A stretch of DNA of 15,296 nt, from positions 1 through 15,296 of the forward strand of contig CALJIG010000053.1 in NCBI GenBank assembly GCA_937974175.1, written 5' to 3'. Of this stretch, positions 6,747 through 13,026 are shown piece by piece; the first letter of the stretch is position 1, and each line of letters opens with the position of its first letter. A program made the position numbers and the translations under genes. The DNA comes from an uncultured Ignavibacteria bacterium (GTDB taxonomy: Bacteria; Bacteroidota; Ignavibacteria; Tepidaquicellales; Tepidaquicellaceae). The notes under the pieces were generated by a model. That model worked only from the letters and a program-made list of their open reading frames with translations, made no database searches and had not been told where the DNA came from.

Positions 6747-7204
6747 GTGTAAATTATTCTTTCGTTTTCTTTATTTCTGTAGTCAAAATTAACTGATTTT
6801 AATTCAATTCCCAAATGCTGAATTGCTAAATCCGGCCACTCAATCAGGCAAATAGAATTTTCAGAAATATAATTATCAAAACCGATGGAAAGCAGTTCGC
6901 TTTCAGATTTTAATCTGTATAAATCAAAATGATTAATAGTGATATCTTTGTTATTCAAGGAGCCTTTGTACTCATTAACAATCAGAAAAGTGGGACTGTT
7001 GACAACATCTTTCACCTGAAAATATTTACAGATACCTTTTATAAACTGAGTCTTGCCGGAACCCAGCTCACCTGTAAATCCTATAACATCAGATAAATTA
7101 ATTGTTGAAGCAAAGTCAAATCCTGCTTCTTGAGTTTCTTCAGGTGAGTATGTAAGAATTTTATTAATGAGAGTAAATATGATTTTATAACAGAAGAGAC
7201 ACAA
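6743..7204 (-). CDS. tsaE: tRNA threonylcarbamoyladenosine biosynthesis ATPase TsaE
   Basis: TsaE is the small P-loop ATPase of the t6A synthesis complex. It shows Walker A GELGSGKT (45-52), SPTF (70-73), HFDLYR (92-97) and IEWP (121-124), the usual TsaE landmarks. The start is a problem. The only ATG, GTG or TTG codon in frame before the conserved region is TTG at 7202-7204, which lies inside a perfect 34-bp palindrome and adds a Cys-rich leader (CLFCYK) unlike the family. The conserved part begins around residue 15 (KILTYSPEET), and the best-placed initiation codon is ATT at 7166-7168, giving a normal-looking NKILTYSPEET N-terminus of about 141 residues. It precedes tsaB with a 4-bp overlap and follows porX. 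Confidence 0.92.
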   Translation of the reverse strand: MCLFCYKIIFTLINKILTYSPEETQEAGFDFASTINLSDVIGFTGELGSGKTQFIKGICKYFQVKDVVNSPTFLIVNEYKGSLNNKDITINHFDLYRLKSESELLSIGFDNYISENSICLIEWPDLAIQHLGIELKSVNFDYRNKENERIIYT

Positions 7205-7223
7205 AATTTTGTGTCTCTTCTGT
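7190..7223. repeat. Perfect 34-bp palindrome between porX and tsaE
   Basis: The sequence from a7190 to t7223 equals its own reverse complement: 17 bases (acagaagagacacaaaa) are followed by their exact complement. As RNA it can form a stem of about 15 bp with a small AU loop in either direction. The porX stop codon lies 8 bp away, and the only ordinary in-frame start candidate of tsaE (7202-7204) lies inside. No long T-run follows on the minus strand, so it is at best an atypical terminator; a processing or attenuation hairpin, or a dimeric-protein binding site, also fit. Confidence 0.85.
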
Positions 7224-7230
7224 GTTGGTC

Positions 7231-8817
7231 TTATAATTTTGGTTCCAGTGTTATCACGGGCAAAATCATTTCTTCGATAGAAATTCCGCCGTGCTGGAAT
7301 GTATCATTGTACTGATTCAAATATTTATGATAGTCTGTAGGATATACAAAATAAAAATCTTCCTTGGCAATAATATAATTTACAATTCCGCTTCTCTTAG
7401 GAAGTTTGTATTCAACCGGATCTTTAATGAATAGCGCATTTCTTAATTCTGCTTTGACATTTCTTCCGCATTTATAGCGCAAGTTTGTTGAAGTTTCCCT
7501 GTCACCAAGAGCTTTAACACCGTGCAGACATCTTATGCTTCCGTGATCAGTAGTGATAACTACTTTCACGTCAGGCTTATTTGCAAGCTGCCTCAGCATT
7601 CCGAAGAAAGATGAGTGCTCAAACCATGATGCTGTGAGAGAACGGTAAGCAGATTCATCCGGAGCTATTTCTTTTAATATGGCATAATCACTTCGTGAGT
7701 GCGCCATCATATCAACAAAATTGATTACAATTGCATTGAGCTGGTTATTGCAGTATGATGAAATTTTATTTTCAATGCCTCTTCCGAATTCAGAATCCAT
7801 TATCTTAGTGTACTTCAGTTCATTACGCAGCTTTATTTTTCTTCTATCCAGCAGCTTCTGCATAAACTCTTTTTCATAATTATTCTTGCTGTTTTCATCG
7901 TCATCATTTTTTCTCCAAAGCTCGGGATAATGTTTTTCTAAATCCGAAGGATATAATCCTGCAAAGATTGCATTCCTGCTGTAAGGTGTAGCAGTAGGAA
8001 GTAATGAGTAATAATAATCTTTTTGGATTTTAAAATACTCATGCAGATACTTTTCCATCACCATCCACTGGTCTAACCTCATGCAGTCAATCACAAAAAA
8101 GAAAGTTGACTTATGAGTATCAAGATGCGGAATAACGTACTTATCTACAATTTGATTTGAGAGGTCGGGTTTATCTCTTGTTTCATTTACCCAATGAACA
8201 TAGTTTTTCTCAACAAATTTTGAAAATTCTATATTACATTCTTTGCGCTGATCAGTAAGAGTTTGTTTTAATCCAAGATTCGGATGCGCATCAAGCTCCA
8301 TTTCAAAATTAGTCATCTTTATGTGTATATCAACCCAGTCCTGCCATGAAGGGTCATTCATTAAAGCCATAGATATATCATTGAAGCCCTGTATATAATC
8401 GCGTGAGACCTGATTACCTGTAATTCGTTTTGATTCAAGAATTTTTTTACAGACAAGTAAGACCTGATTAGGATTTACCGGTTTTATAAGGTAATCTGAA
8501 ATCTTGCTGCCTATAGCATCTTCCATCAATGTCTCCGTCTCATTCTTAGTAACCATTACAACCGGAAGCGACGGGCGAAGCTCCTTCAATTCTGAAAGAG
8601 TTTGTAAGCCGCCCTTGCCCGGCATATTTTCATCAAGAAATACTAAATCGAAATCTTTATTGCGAACGAGAGAAATTCCATCCTCACCGTTAGTAGCTTC
8701 ATCAACATTGTATCCTTTATTTTTAAGATACATAATGTTTGACTTCAGATGCTCAATTTCATCGTCTATCCATAATATATTATTTCTACCTGCTGCAGAC
8801 ATAGTTTGTTGGAACAT
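7231..8817 (-). CDS. porX: PorX-type response regulator with PglZ alkaline-phosphatase-fold domain
   Basis: PorX is the two-component regulator that, with the PorY kinase and the SigP sigma factor, controls T9SS genes in Bacteroidota. The N-terminal receiver (about 13-125) has the acidic pair Asp18-Asp19, phosphoacceptor Asp62 in FLDENMPG, Thr90 and Lys112. A helical linker follows, then a PglZ/alkaline phosphatase domain (about 230-525): FVIDCMRLDQW with Asp244, the nucleophile-Thr region PTATPYSRN (274-282), VDMMAHSRSDY (368-378), TTDHGS (422-427) and a late HGGIS (509-513). P. gingivalis PorX is similarly about 520 residues. Structural work on PorX reports a zinc-dependent phosphodiesterase. 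The ATG at 8815-8817 is supported by an upstream AAAGGTAG Shine-Dalgarno, which lies in a predicted hairpin. A T9SS cargo gene lies immediately upstream on the same strand. Confidence 0.93.
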   Translation of the reverse strand: MFQQTMSAAGRNNILWIDDEIEHLKSNIMYLKNKGYNVDEATNGEDGISLVRNKDFDLVFLDENMPGKGGLQTLSELKELRPSLPVVMVTKNETETLMEDAIGSKISDYLIKPVNPNQVLLVCKKILESKRITGNQVSRDYIQGFNDISMALMNDPSWQDWVDIHIKMTNFEMELDAHPNLGLKQTLTDQRKECNIEFSKFVEKNYVHWVNETRDKPDLSNQIVDKYVIPHLDTHKSTFFFVIDCMRLDQWMVMEKYLHEYFKIQKDYYYSLLPTATPYSRNAIFAGLYPSDLEKHYPELWRKNDDDENSKNNYEKEFMQKLLDRRKIKLRNELKYTKIMDSEFGRGIENKISSYCNNQLNAIVINFVDMMAHSRSDYAILKEIAPDESAYRSLTASWFEHSSFFGMLRQLANKPDVKVVITTDHGSIRCLHGVKALGDRETSTNLRYKCGRNVKAELRNALFIKDPVEYKLPKRSGIVNYIIAKEDFYFVYPTDYHKYLNQYNDTFQHGGISIEEMILPVITLEPKL

Positions 8818-8819
8818 AA

Positions 8820-8855
8820 ATTCTACCTTTCGTTTAATTTTAGAAAAGGTAAAAT
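8820..8855 (-). promoter_or_regulatory. Leader hairpin covering the porX ribosome binding site
   Basis: In the minus-strand transcript, ATTTTACCTTT (8855-8845) can pair with AAAGGTAGAAT (8830-8820). That makes 11 pairs with one G-U and a 14-base loop. The right arm contains the porX Shine-Dalgarno AAAGG, and the stem ends 2 bases before the start codon. The pairing would hide the ribosome binding site. The stem is AT-rich and so only moderately stable, which leaves room for regulated opening. Confidence 0.55.
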
Positions 8856-8942
8856 GTTTTCATATGCTTCTTTTAAGTTTTAAACTAATAATTTAAACGA
8901 ATTTATAAAGAAAAAGTTCATTTAAAAAGATAATATGTAGTT

Positions 8943-10037
8943 CTACTTTATTAACACCATATTTTTGGATACTGAAACTCCGTCAACATTCAATTGATAT
9001 GTATATACACCGGAAGAAAGATTAATCGCATTGAAAGAAACGCTTTGGAATCCTGCATTCATTTTTTCGTTAAGTAATTCACTTACTTTCTTCCCGTTAA
9101 TATTATAGACGGATAAATTTACAAATCCCTGCTTTACAAGATTAAAGCTGATTGATGTAGAAGGGTTAAAGGGATTCGGATAATTCTGATTCAAACTAAA
9201 ATCTTTTACTGTAATATTATTATTAGCTACACTTGTAGGATTATTAAGAAAGTGAAAAGTAACAGTATTATTTCCTGCATTCGGACTTGCAAGTGTATCA
9301 CTTTTTTTATTTATATATATATCTGCAGGATTGCTTAATCCTGTAATTACTAAAACCGCAGGGTTTGCAAAATTTACATCGAACTTTGCAACTCCCGCAC
9401 TTCCCCATGTTGAAACATACACGTTATTATTCTTGTCCATTTTTATACCGTCGCAGTTTGAATAAGAAGTAGAGGCAACTGTTGTAACTGTTGAGTCAGA
9501 TAAATTTATTGATTTAATTGGAGCACTTCCTCCCCAGTTGCAAAACAAAACTCTGTTTCTGGGAGCATCAACGCAGATACCATTGGGCTGAGTTGTTGTA
9601 CTGGCAATATATATCCAATATGATTGAGTATTCGTGTTAAGCTTATAAATTCTTCTTGCTGTGAAATCTGAAATATATAGAATGCCATTGGCATCCACAT
9701 CCATTCCATTCAGAAAACTTGAACCGGAAACTGATACGGTCATTATTAATGAGCCATCATTTAAATCGTATCCTCTTATTATTGTTCCGCATGCAACATA
9801 AAGTTTATTGTTATAAACAGCCATTCCTCTGCATGAACTTGCGCCTGTTATGAAAGCAGAAACTGTCCCTGTAAGGCTTCTTTGTAAAATCGCACCTGTT
9901 GATGTATTTGATATTAAATATCTTTTTGCAGTGGAATCATATACAACGCTTTCAGGATTTGTATACTGAGAAAAAGAATTACCTGCTAAAAAAAAGAGAG
10001 AGAACAAAAGAGATGAACAAAAAAATAGTTTTTTCAT
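8943..10037 (-). CDS. Secreted beta-propeller (SMP-30/NHL-like) protein with T9SS C-terminal sorting domain
   Basis: A protein predicted to be exported by Sec and then carried across the outer membrane by the type IX secretion system; its activity is unknown. Residues 1-24 are a signal peptide ending SFSQ. Residues 27-265 contain repeated blades of the form NG(I/M)xVDxxGxxYxSD (for example 110-124, 152-165 and 196-211), typical of NHL or SMP-30/gluconolactonase-like six-bladed propellers. The C-terminal 80 residues are a type A sorting domain: NYPNPFNPST (285-294), LSVYNINGKKV (308-318), LSSGVYTYQL (340-349) and a final KNMVLIK. The sorting domain is normally removed on secretion. Start ATG at 10035-10037. 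The gene follows the M15 peptidase by 52 bp and precedes porX by 125 bp, placing a T9SS cargo beside a T9SS regulator. No catalytic residues could be assigned. Confidence 0.88.
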   Translation of the reverse strand: MKKLFFCSSLLFSLFFLAGNSFSQYTNPESVVYDSTAKRYLISNTSTGAILQRSLTGTVSAFITGASSCRGMAVYNNKLYVACGTIIRGYDLNDGSLIMTVSVSGSSFLNGMDVDANGILYISDFTARRIYKLNTNTQSYWIYIASTTTQPNGICVDAPRNRVLFCNWGGSAPIKSINLSDSTVTTVASTSYSNCDGIKMDKNNNVYVSTWGSAGVAKFDVNFANPAVLVITGLSNPADIYINKKSDTLASPNAGNNTVTFHFLNNPTSVANNNITVKDFSLNQNYPNPFNPSTSISFNLVKQGFVNLSVYNINGKKVSELLNEKMNAGFQSVSFNAINLSSGVYTYQLNVDGVSVSKNMVLIK

Positions 10038-10089
10038 TTAGAATTTGAATGATGTTTTGATGAATTAATAAATTTAGTTTGATTTTAAG

Positions 10090-10830
10090 TTAAGGTAATA
10101 GTTCAGGACGATACTCGAAGTGCATAGTATCATAGTGATACCACTTGCCTCCCCATATAAAGCCGTGCCTTTCAAAAATTTCTACAATTTCCATTGGTAT
10201 TCTGTTCACATAATTCAGGTTTTTATTCCACTGCCAGTAATCTGAATATTTTGTGTTGATGTCTATTGAAACTCCGTAGCTGTGCATACTCATTCTGTTT
10301 GTTCCTGCAATTGGTCTCCAGTTGAAAGTCCCTGCAGTTGTAGTTACATATTTCTTCAAATTTTCAGGAAGTGCATCAAGTTCTTCCGAAACTTTCGCAA
10401 GCTGTTTATCAACTCCATTTACTTTAGTAATTTTTACGGACGAGTTTGTTGATTTAGGCATCCATTTTATTGTCACTAAATTGCCTTCTACTTCTTTTGC
10501 AGAGCTTCCGTACATCATTGCAAAAAATTCCTCATTTCTTATTCTGCCCGGCTCAAAGTTTTTTGCAGGGGGAGAATCCCAGTCGCTTCCTGGTGTATAA
10601 TCCATGGACATCATGTCTTCCAGATCAGGATTATCAAGCATTGTTTCATACTCTTTTTTCACTCCGTCATCATAGGGCATTTGAGTTCCATTTTTAAAAT
10701 ATACGATATTGTTTGATGCTGAATCTATAAAGTCAGGATAAGACATCCCAAGTTTGTTCATCTTGACTGAACTTGATTGCGAGAAAAGTAAGCATGGGGT
10801 AAACAGAAATAAAAATATAATCTTTTTCAT
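10090..10830 (-). CDS. Secreted M15-family metallopeptidase (peptidoglycan L,D/D,D-peptidase-like)
   Basis: A zinc peptidase of the Peptidase_M15_4 (CwlK/Ply500/VanY-like) type, probably cleaving peptidoglycan stem peptides in the periplasm. Counting from the GTG at 10836, the C-terminal domain shows RMSMHSYGVSID with zinc ligands His185 and Asp192, and the closing YHYDTMHFEYRP with catalytic Asp236 and third ligand His239; this DxxH arrangement is characteristic. The N-terminus is a signal peptide (KKIIFLFLFTPCLLFSQ) that might be a lipoprotein signal through the Cys in PCLL, although the spacing does not make a good lipobox. I prefer ATG at 10828-10830 to the in-frame GTG two codons earlier (10834-10836). 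Residues 25-165 are an unassigned N-terminal region. The Nudix gene stops only 16 bp upstream, so the two are probably cotranscribed. The substrate is inferred from the family. Confidence 0.9.
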   Translation of the reverse strand: MKKIIFLFLFTPCLLFSQSSSVKMNKLGMSYPDFIDSASNNIVYFKNGTQMPYDDGVKKEYETMLDNPDLEDMMSMDYTPGSDWDSPPAKNFEPGRIRNEEFFAMMYGSSAKEVEGNLVTIKWMPKSTNSSVKITKVNGVDKQLAKVSEELDALPENLKKYVTTTAGTFNWRPIAGTNRMSMHSYGVSIDINTKYSDYWQWNKNLNYVNRIPMEIVEIFERHGFIWGGKWYHYDTMHFEYRPELLP

Positions 10831-10846
10831 TTTCACTAATTAATTT

Positions 10847-11410
10847 TTAACAAAATAAAAAAACTTTCATCAGAATTGATAAGGTAAAACCATCTTTAAT
10901 TTCTCCATCTAAAATCATTTTCTTTATTTCATTTTTAGAAAACCATTTTACATCTAAAATTTCATTTTTATCAAAATCTTTTGAAACCTGCTTAACATTT
11001 TTTGCATGATAGCAATAAAAAATCTGATTGCTTGAACCTATGGAAGGATAATAACTTCCTATATATTTTAAATCATTTTCATGAACAATAGAGCCAGCCT
11101 CTTCTTTTAGCTCTTCAACTATACAATCTCTGTGATTTTGTTCCGGCGGTACTGTACCCGCAGGGACTTCCCATGCAGTTGTATCGCTTATGTATCTGTA
11201 ACTCTTTACTAAAATAATTTCGCCTTGTTCATTTTCAGCAACAACACCTGCGCCTGCTCTATGATAATTAAGAGCTTCGAATTCGATTTCTTTACCTGTT
11301 GGCTGAATAATTTTTTCTACTTTTAAATCTATCCAGTTTCCTTTGAATCCGAATTTGGAATCAATCACTTTCCAGAATTTAGCATCGTTATTTTTTTCAG
11401 CTTCAGGCAT
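10847..11410 (-). CDS. Nudix hydrolase, ADP-ribose pyrophosphatase-like, with a variant Nudix box
   Basis: The layout matches NudF/ADPRase enzymes: an N-terminal strand region (KFWKVIDSKFGFKGNW, 11-26), then LVKSYRYIS (67-75) and WEVPAGT (80-86) leading into the Nudix helix (85-107). These enzymes hydrolyse ADP-ribose or ADP-sugars to AMP and a sugar phosphate. The box departs from the consensus GX5EX7REUXEEXGU: Gln91 replaces the first Glu and Glu99 replaces the Arg, while the metal-binding EELKEEAG core (99-106) is kept. Activity is therefore likely but substrate and rate are uncertain. ATG at 11408-11410 retains the family N-terminus. This start lies only 3 bases past the T-run of the terminator of the upstream gene, so its promoter must overlap that terminator or expression depends on readthrough. 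The M15 peptidase gene follows after 16 bp. Confidence 0.88.
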   Translation of the reverse strand: MPEAEKNNDAKFWKVIDSKFGFKGNWIDLKVEKIIQPTGKEIEFEALNYHRAGAGVVAENEQGEIILVKSYRYISDTTAWEVPAGTVPPEQNHRDCIVEELKEEAGSIVHENDLKYIGSYYPSIGSSNQIFYCYHAKNVKQVSKDFDKNEILDVKWFSKNEIKKMILDGEIKDGFTLSILMKVFLFC

Positions 11411-11413
11411 ACC

Positions 11414-11452
11414 TAAAATAAAAAAGGGTGTATAAAAATTTTACGCACCCTT
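11414..11452 (-). terminator. Rho-independent terminator after the DUF4920 gene
   Basis: On the minus strand AAGGGTG (plus 11446-11452) and CACCCTT (plus 11424-11430) form the base of a hairpin. Its AT-rich upper part (GTAAAA against TTTTAT) extends the stem, and a T-rich tract TTTTTTATTTT follows. It begins about 24 bp beyond the DUF4920 stop codon and ends 3 bp before the Nudix start codon. Confidence 0.85.
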
Positions 11453-11475
11453 ATTTAAAAATATAAAAATTTTAA

Positions 11476-12075
11476 TTAATCTTTTTTATCAGTACAATCT
11501 GATTTCTTTTTTGATTTGTCACAGCACGATTCATCTTTTGCTTCAGAACCTGATTTACCTTCACTTTTAGAAAGTTTTATACCTGCAGCTTTGATAACAA
11601 ACATTTTTTGAGGTCCTTTAATATCTTCAGATTTTATTTTTGTTTTTTTGGACTCATCGTTAAAATGTCTTGCCTGCTCTTCTGTTATTTCTTTTACATT
11701 AAATACACCGTTAACTACAGCTGTATTATCGTAACTGTCTTTCGGCACAACAAAAACATGAAGTGTTTTTATCATTATTTCTTTATTACCGTCACCAAGC
11801 ACTAACCAGCATCCTTCTGCCTGACAAACATCATTTACATTTCCTGTTACAACTACTTCAACATTTTCATATTTTTCAGGGGAAGCAACTAAATCAGCAA
11901 ACGAGACAACAGTAGCTGTTGATTTTGGTTCTTCACCGTATAATGTGCCGCCGCTTTTGTTTTCACTTTTTTCTACGCTAGGACTTGTTGTAATCCCATC
12001 CTGTGAATAAGAAAAAGAAGTGACAAACAATACTGCAAAAAGTACTAATAGAAATTTTTTTGATGATTTAATCAT
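11476..12075 (-). CDS. Exported DUF4920-family protein with Cys/Lys-rich tail
   Basis: Function unknown. Residues 1-25 form a signal peptide (KKFLLVLFAVLFVTSFSYSQ), so the protein is periplasmic or envelope-bound. Residues 44-170 match DUF4920: an OB-like fold region with VVVTGNVNDVCQAEGCW (74-90), in which Cys84 and Cys89 form a conserved CxxxGCW pair that could bind metal or form a disulfide. This is followed by an MIKTLHVFVVPKD segment (101-113). The last 25 residues are low-complexity, rich in Lys, Asp and Ser, with Cys184, Cys185 and Cys194; this tail is not part of the family core and could bind metal. ATG at 12073-12075 is fixed by the signal peptide. It appears monocistronic: 138 bp separate it from the methyltransferase and a strong terminator follows it. 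Confidence 0.85.
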   Translation of the reverse strand: MIKSSKKFLLVLFAVLFVTSFSYSQDGITTSPSVEKSENKSGGTLYGEEPKSTATVVSFADLVASPEKYENVEVVVTGNVNDVCQAEGCWLVLGDGNKEIMIKTLHVFVVPKDSYDNTAVVNGVFNVKEITEEQARHFNDESKKTKIKSEDIKGPQKMFVIKAAGIKLSKSEGKSGSEAKDESCCDKSKKKSDCTDKKD

Positions 12076-12213
12076 AATTTTTTGATTGATTAATTTTGAA
12101 AATTCGAAATTTTTCGTGAAAATGACCCGAACGCCATACTCATGAAAAACATCCTTGGTAATTTAGAAATTTCAAATGAGAGATAAAATTCACTCACAAA
12201 TCGCATTATACTT
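12076..12213. other. Intergenic region between the methyltransferase and DUF4920 genes
   Basis: The longest non-coding gap in the window (138 bp). It should hold the DUF4920 promoter, but I cannot assign one. No clear terminator hairpin for the methyltransferase gene is visible. A 30-base patch at 12115-12144 is 50 percent GC, clearly above its surroundings. It stays open in frame with the DUF4920 gene but has no ordinary start codon there. Confidence 0.5.
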
Positions 12214-13011
12214 TTAATTATAAGCAGCAAAATCTAAAAATGCATCCATAGCAAACATATTAAATATATCTTTTGATTTATTGTACAGAGCAGATTTTCC
12301 CGGAAGCTCATAGGAAATTTTTAATCTTTCAGTTTTATTAAATCCGGCAAGCTCAAGAGTTTTTTTCAAACTGTCTGCCGTAAAAAATGTTCTGTGATAA
12401 AGCGGATGATTGCCGCCTTTCCATTTTGATTTTGCAAGCTTGAACTTCAGACTGTTCAGATTCGGGACTTCTATCAACAATACTCCGCCGGGATTTAATA
12501 GCTGTTTTATTTTTTTCAACTCTTCTTTAGGATTTGCAAAGTGCTCCAGCACATGCCAAAGAGTTACAAAATCATATTTTTTATTTTGAGAAACTAAATC
12601 TTCTACTTTTTCATCGGAAACATTGAGTTTAAAACTTTCCCGGGCAAATTTTAACGCAGTTTGCGAAACATCTATTCCTGAAACTTCGTAGCCGTAGTTT
12701 TTAGCTGTGTGCAAAAATAAACCGGTGCCGCATCCGATATCAAGCAGCGTGCCCTTTATCTTCAGCTTTTTTAAATAATATAAACGCTGGTCATTAATTG
12801 TATAAATTTCAGAGAGGTGGGGGAATTTAGAATCCTTTGCGTAATCATCTTTAGAAAATTCTATCTTATAATAATCTTCATAAATTTCAGACTCATCGGG
12901 AATATTCAGCAAATACACCAATGAACAATTGCTGCATTTAACAATTTTGAAATCGCCTTCTGTGAGATAAATTTTATATTCACCTGAATTGCAGTTAGGG
13001 CAATTTCTCAT
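12214..13011 (-). CDS. Class I SAM-dependent methyltransferase with N-terminal zinc ribbon
   Basis: Residues 1-35 hold a four-cysteine zinc ribbon (Cys4, Cys7, Cys26, Cys29). A Rossmann-fold methyltransferase of the Methyltransf_23 type follows: SAM-binding motif I LLDIGCGTGLF (89-99), the acidic SGIDVS strand end (111-116), motif IV-like WHVLEHF (152-158) and NPGGVLLIEVPN (173-184). This ribbon-plus-methyltransferase architecture is common among envelope-glycan and small-molecule methyltransferases, but the substrate cannot be read from sequence. ATG at 13009-13011 places the first Cys of the ribbon at residue 4, so the start is secure. It begins 15 bp after the icd stop codon and is probably cotranscribed with icd. 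Confidence 0.88.
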   Translation of the reverse strand: MRNCPNCNSGEYKIYLTEGDFKIVKCSNCSLVYLLNIPDESEIYEDYYKIEFSKDDYAKDSKFPHLSEIYTINDQRLYYLKKLKIKGTLLDIGCGTGLFLHTAKNYGYEVSGIDVSQTALKFARESFKLNVSDEKVEDLVSQNKKYDFVTLWHVLEHFANPKEELKKIKQLLNPGGVLLIEVPNLNSLKFKLAKSKWKGGNHPLYHRTFFTADSLKKTLELAGFNKTERLKISYELPGKSALYNKSKDIFNMFAMDAFLDFAAYN

Positions 13012-13026
13012 TGATTAAAATAATTA

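Noticed and set aside
7190..7223. CRISPR repeat or transposon end
   Set aside because: The palindrome occurs once in the window, with no spacers, transposase or target-site duplication.
7231..8817. PglZ-domain protein as a sign of a BREX or Pgl phage-defence system
   Set aside because: The PglZ fold is fused to an N-terminal receiver domain in the PorX architecture, and no BREX genes (brxC, pglX, brxL) are nearby. A secretion regulator is the better reading.
8504..8896. A 130-codon plus-strand frame opposite the PorX receiver domain
   Set aside because: It is the mirror of a conserved receiver-domain sequence and has no recognisable product of its own.
12076..12180. N-terminal extension of the DUF4920 protein upstream of its ATG
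   Set aside because: The frame is open for about 30 codons but lacks ATG, GTG or TTG, and the signal peptide directly after the ATG at 12075 fixes the start there.
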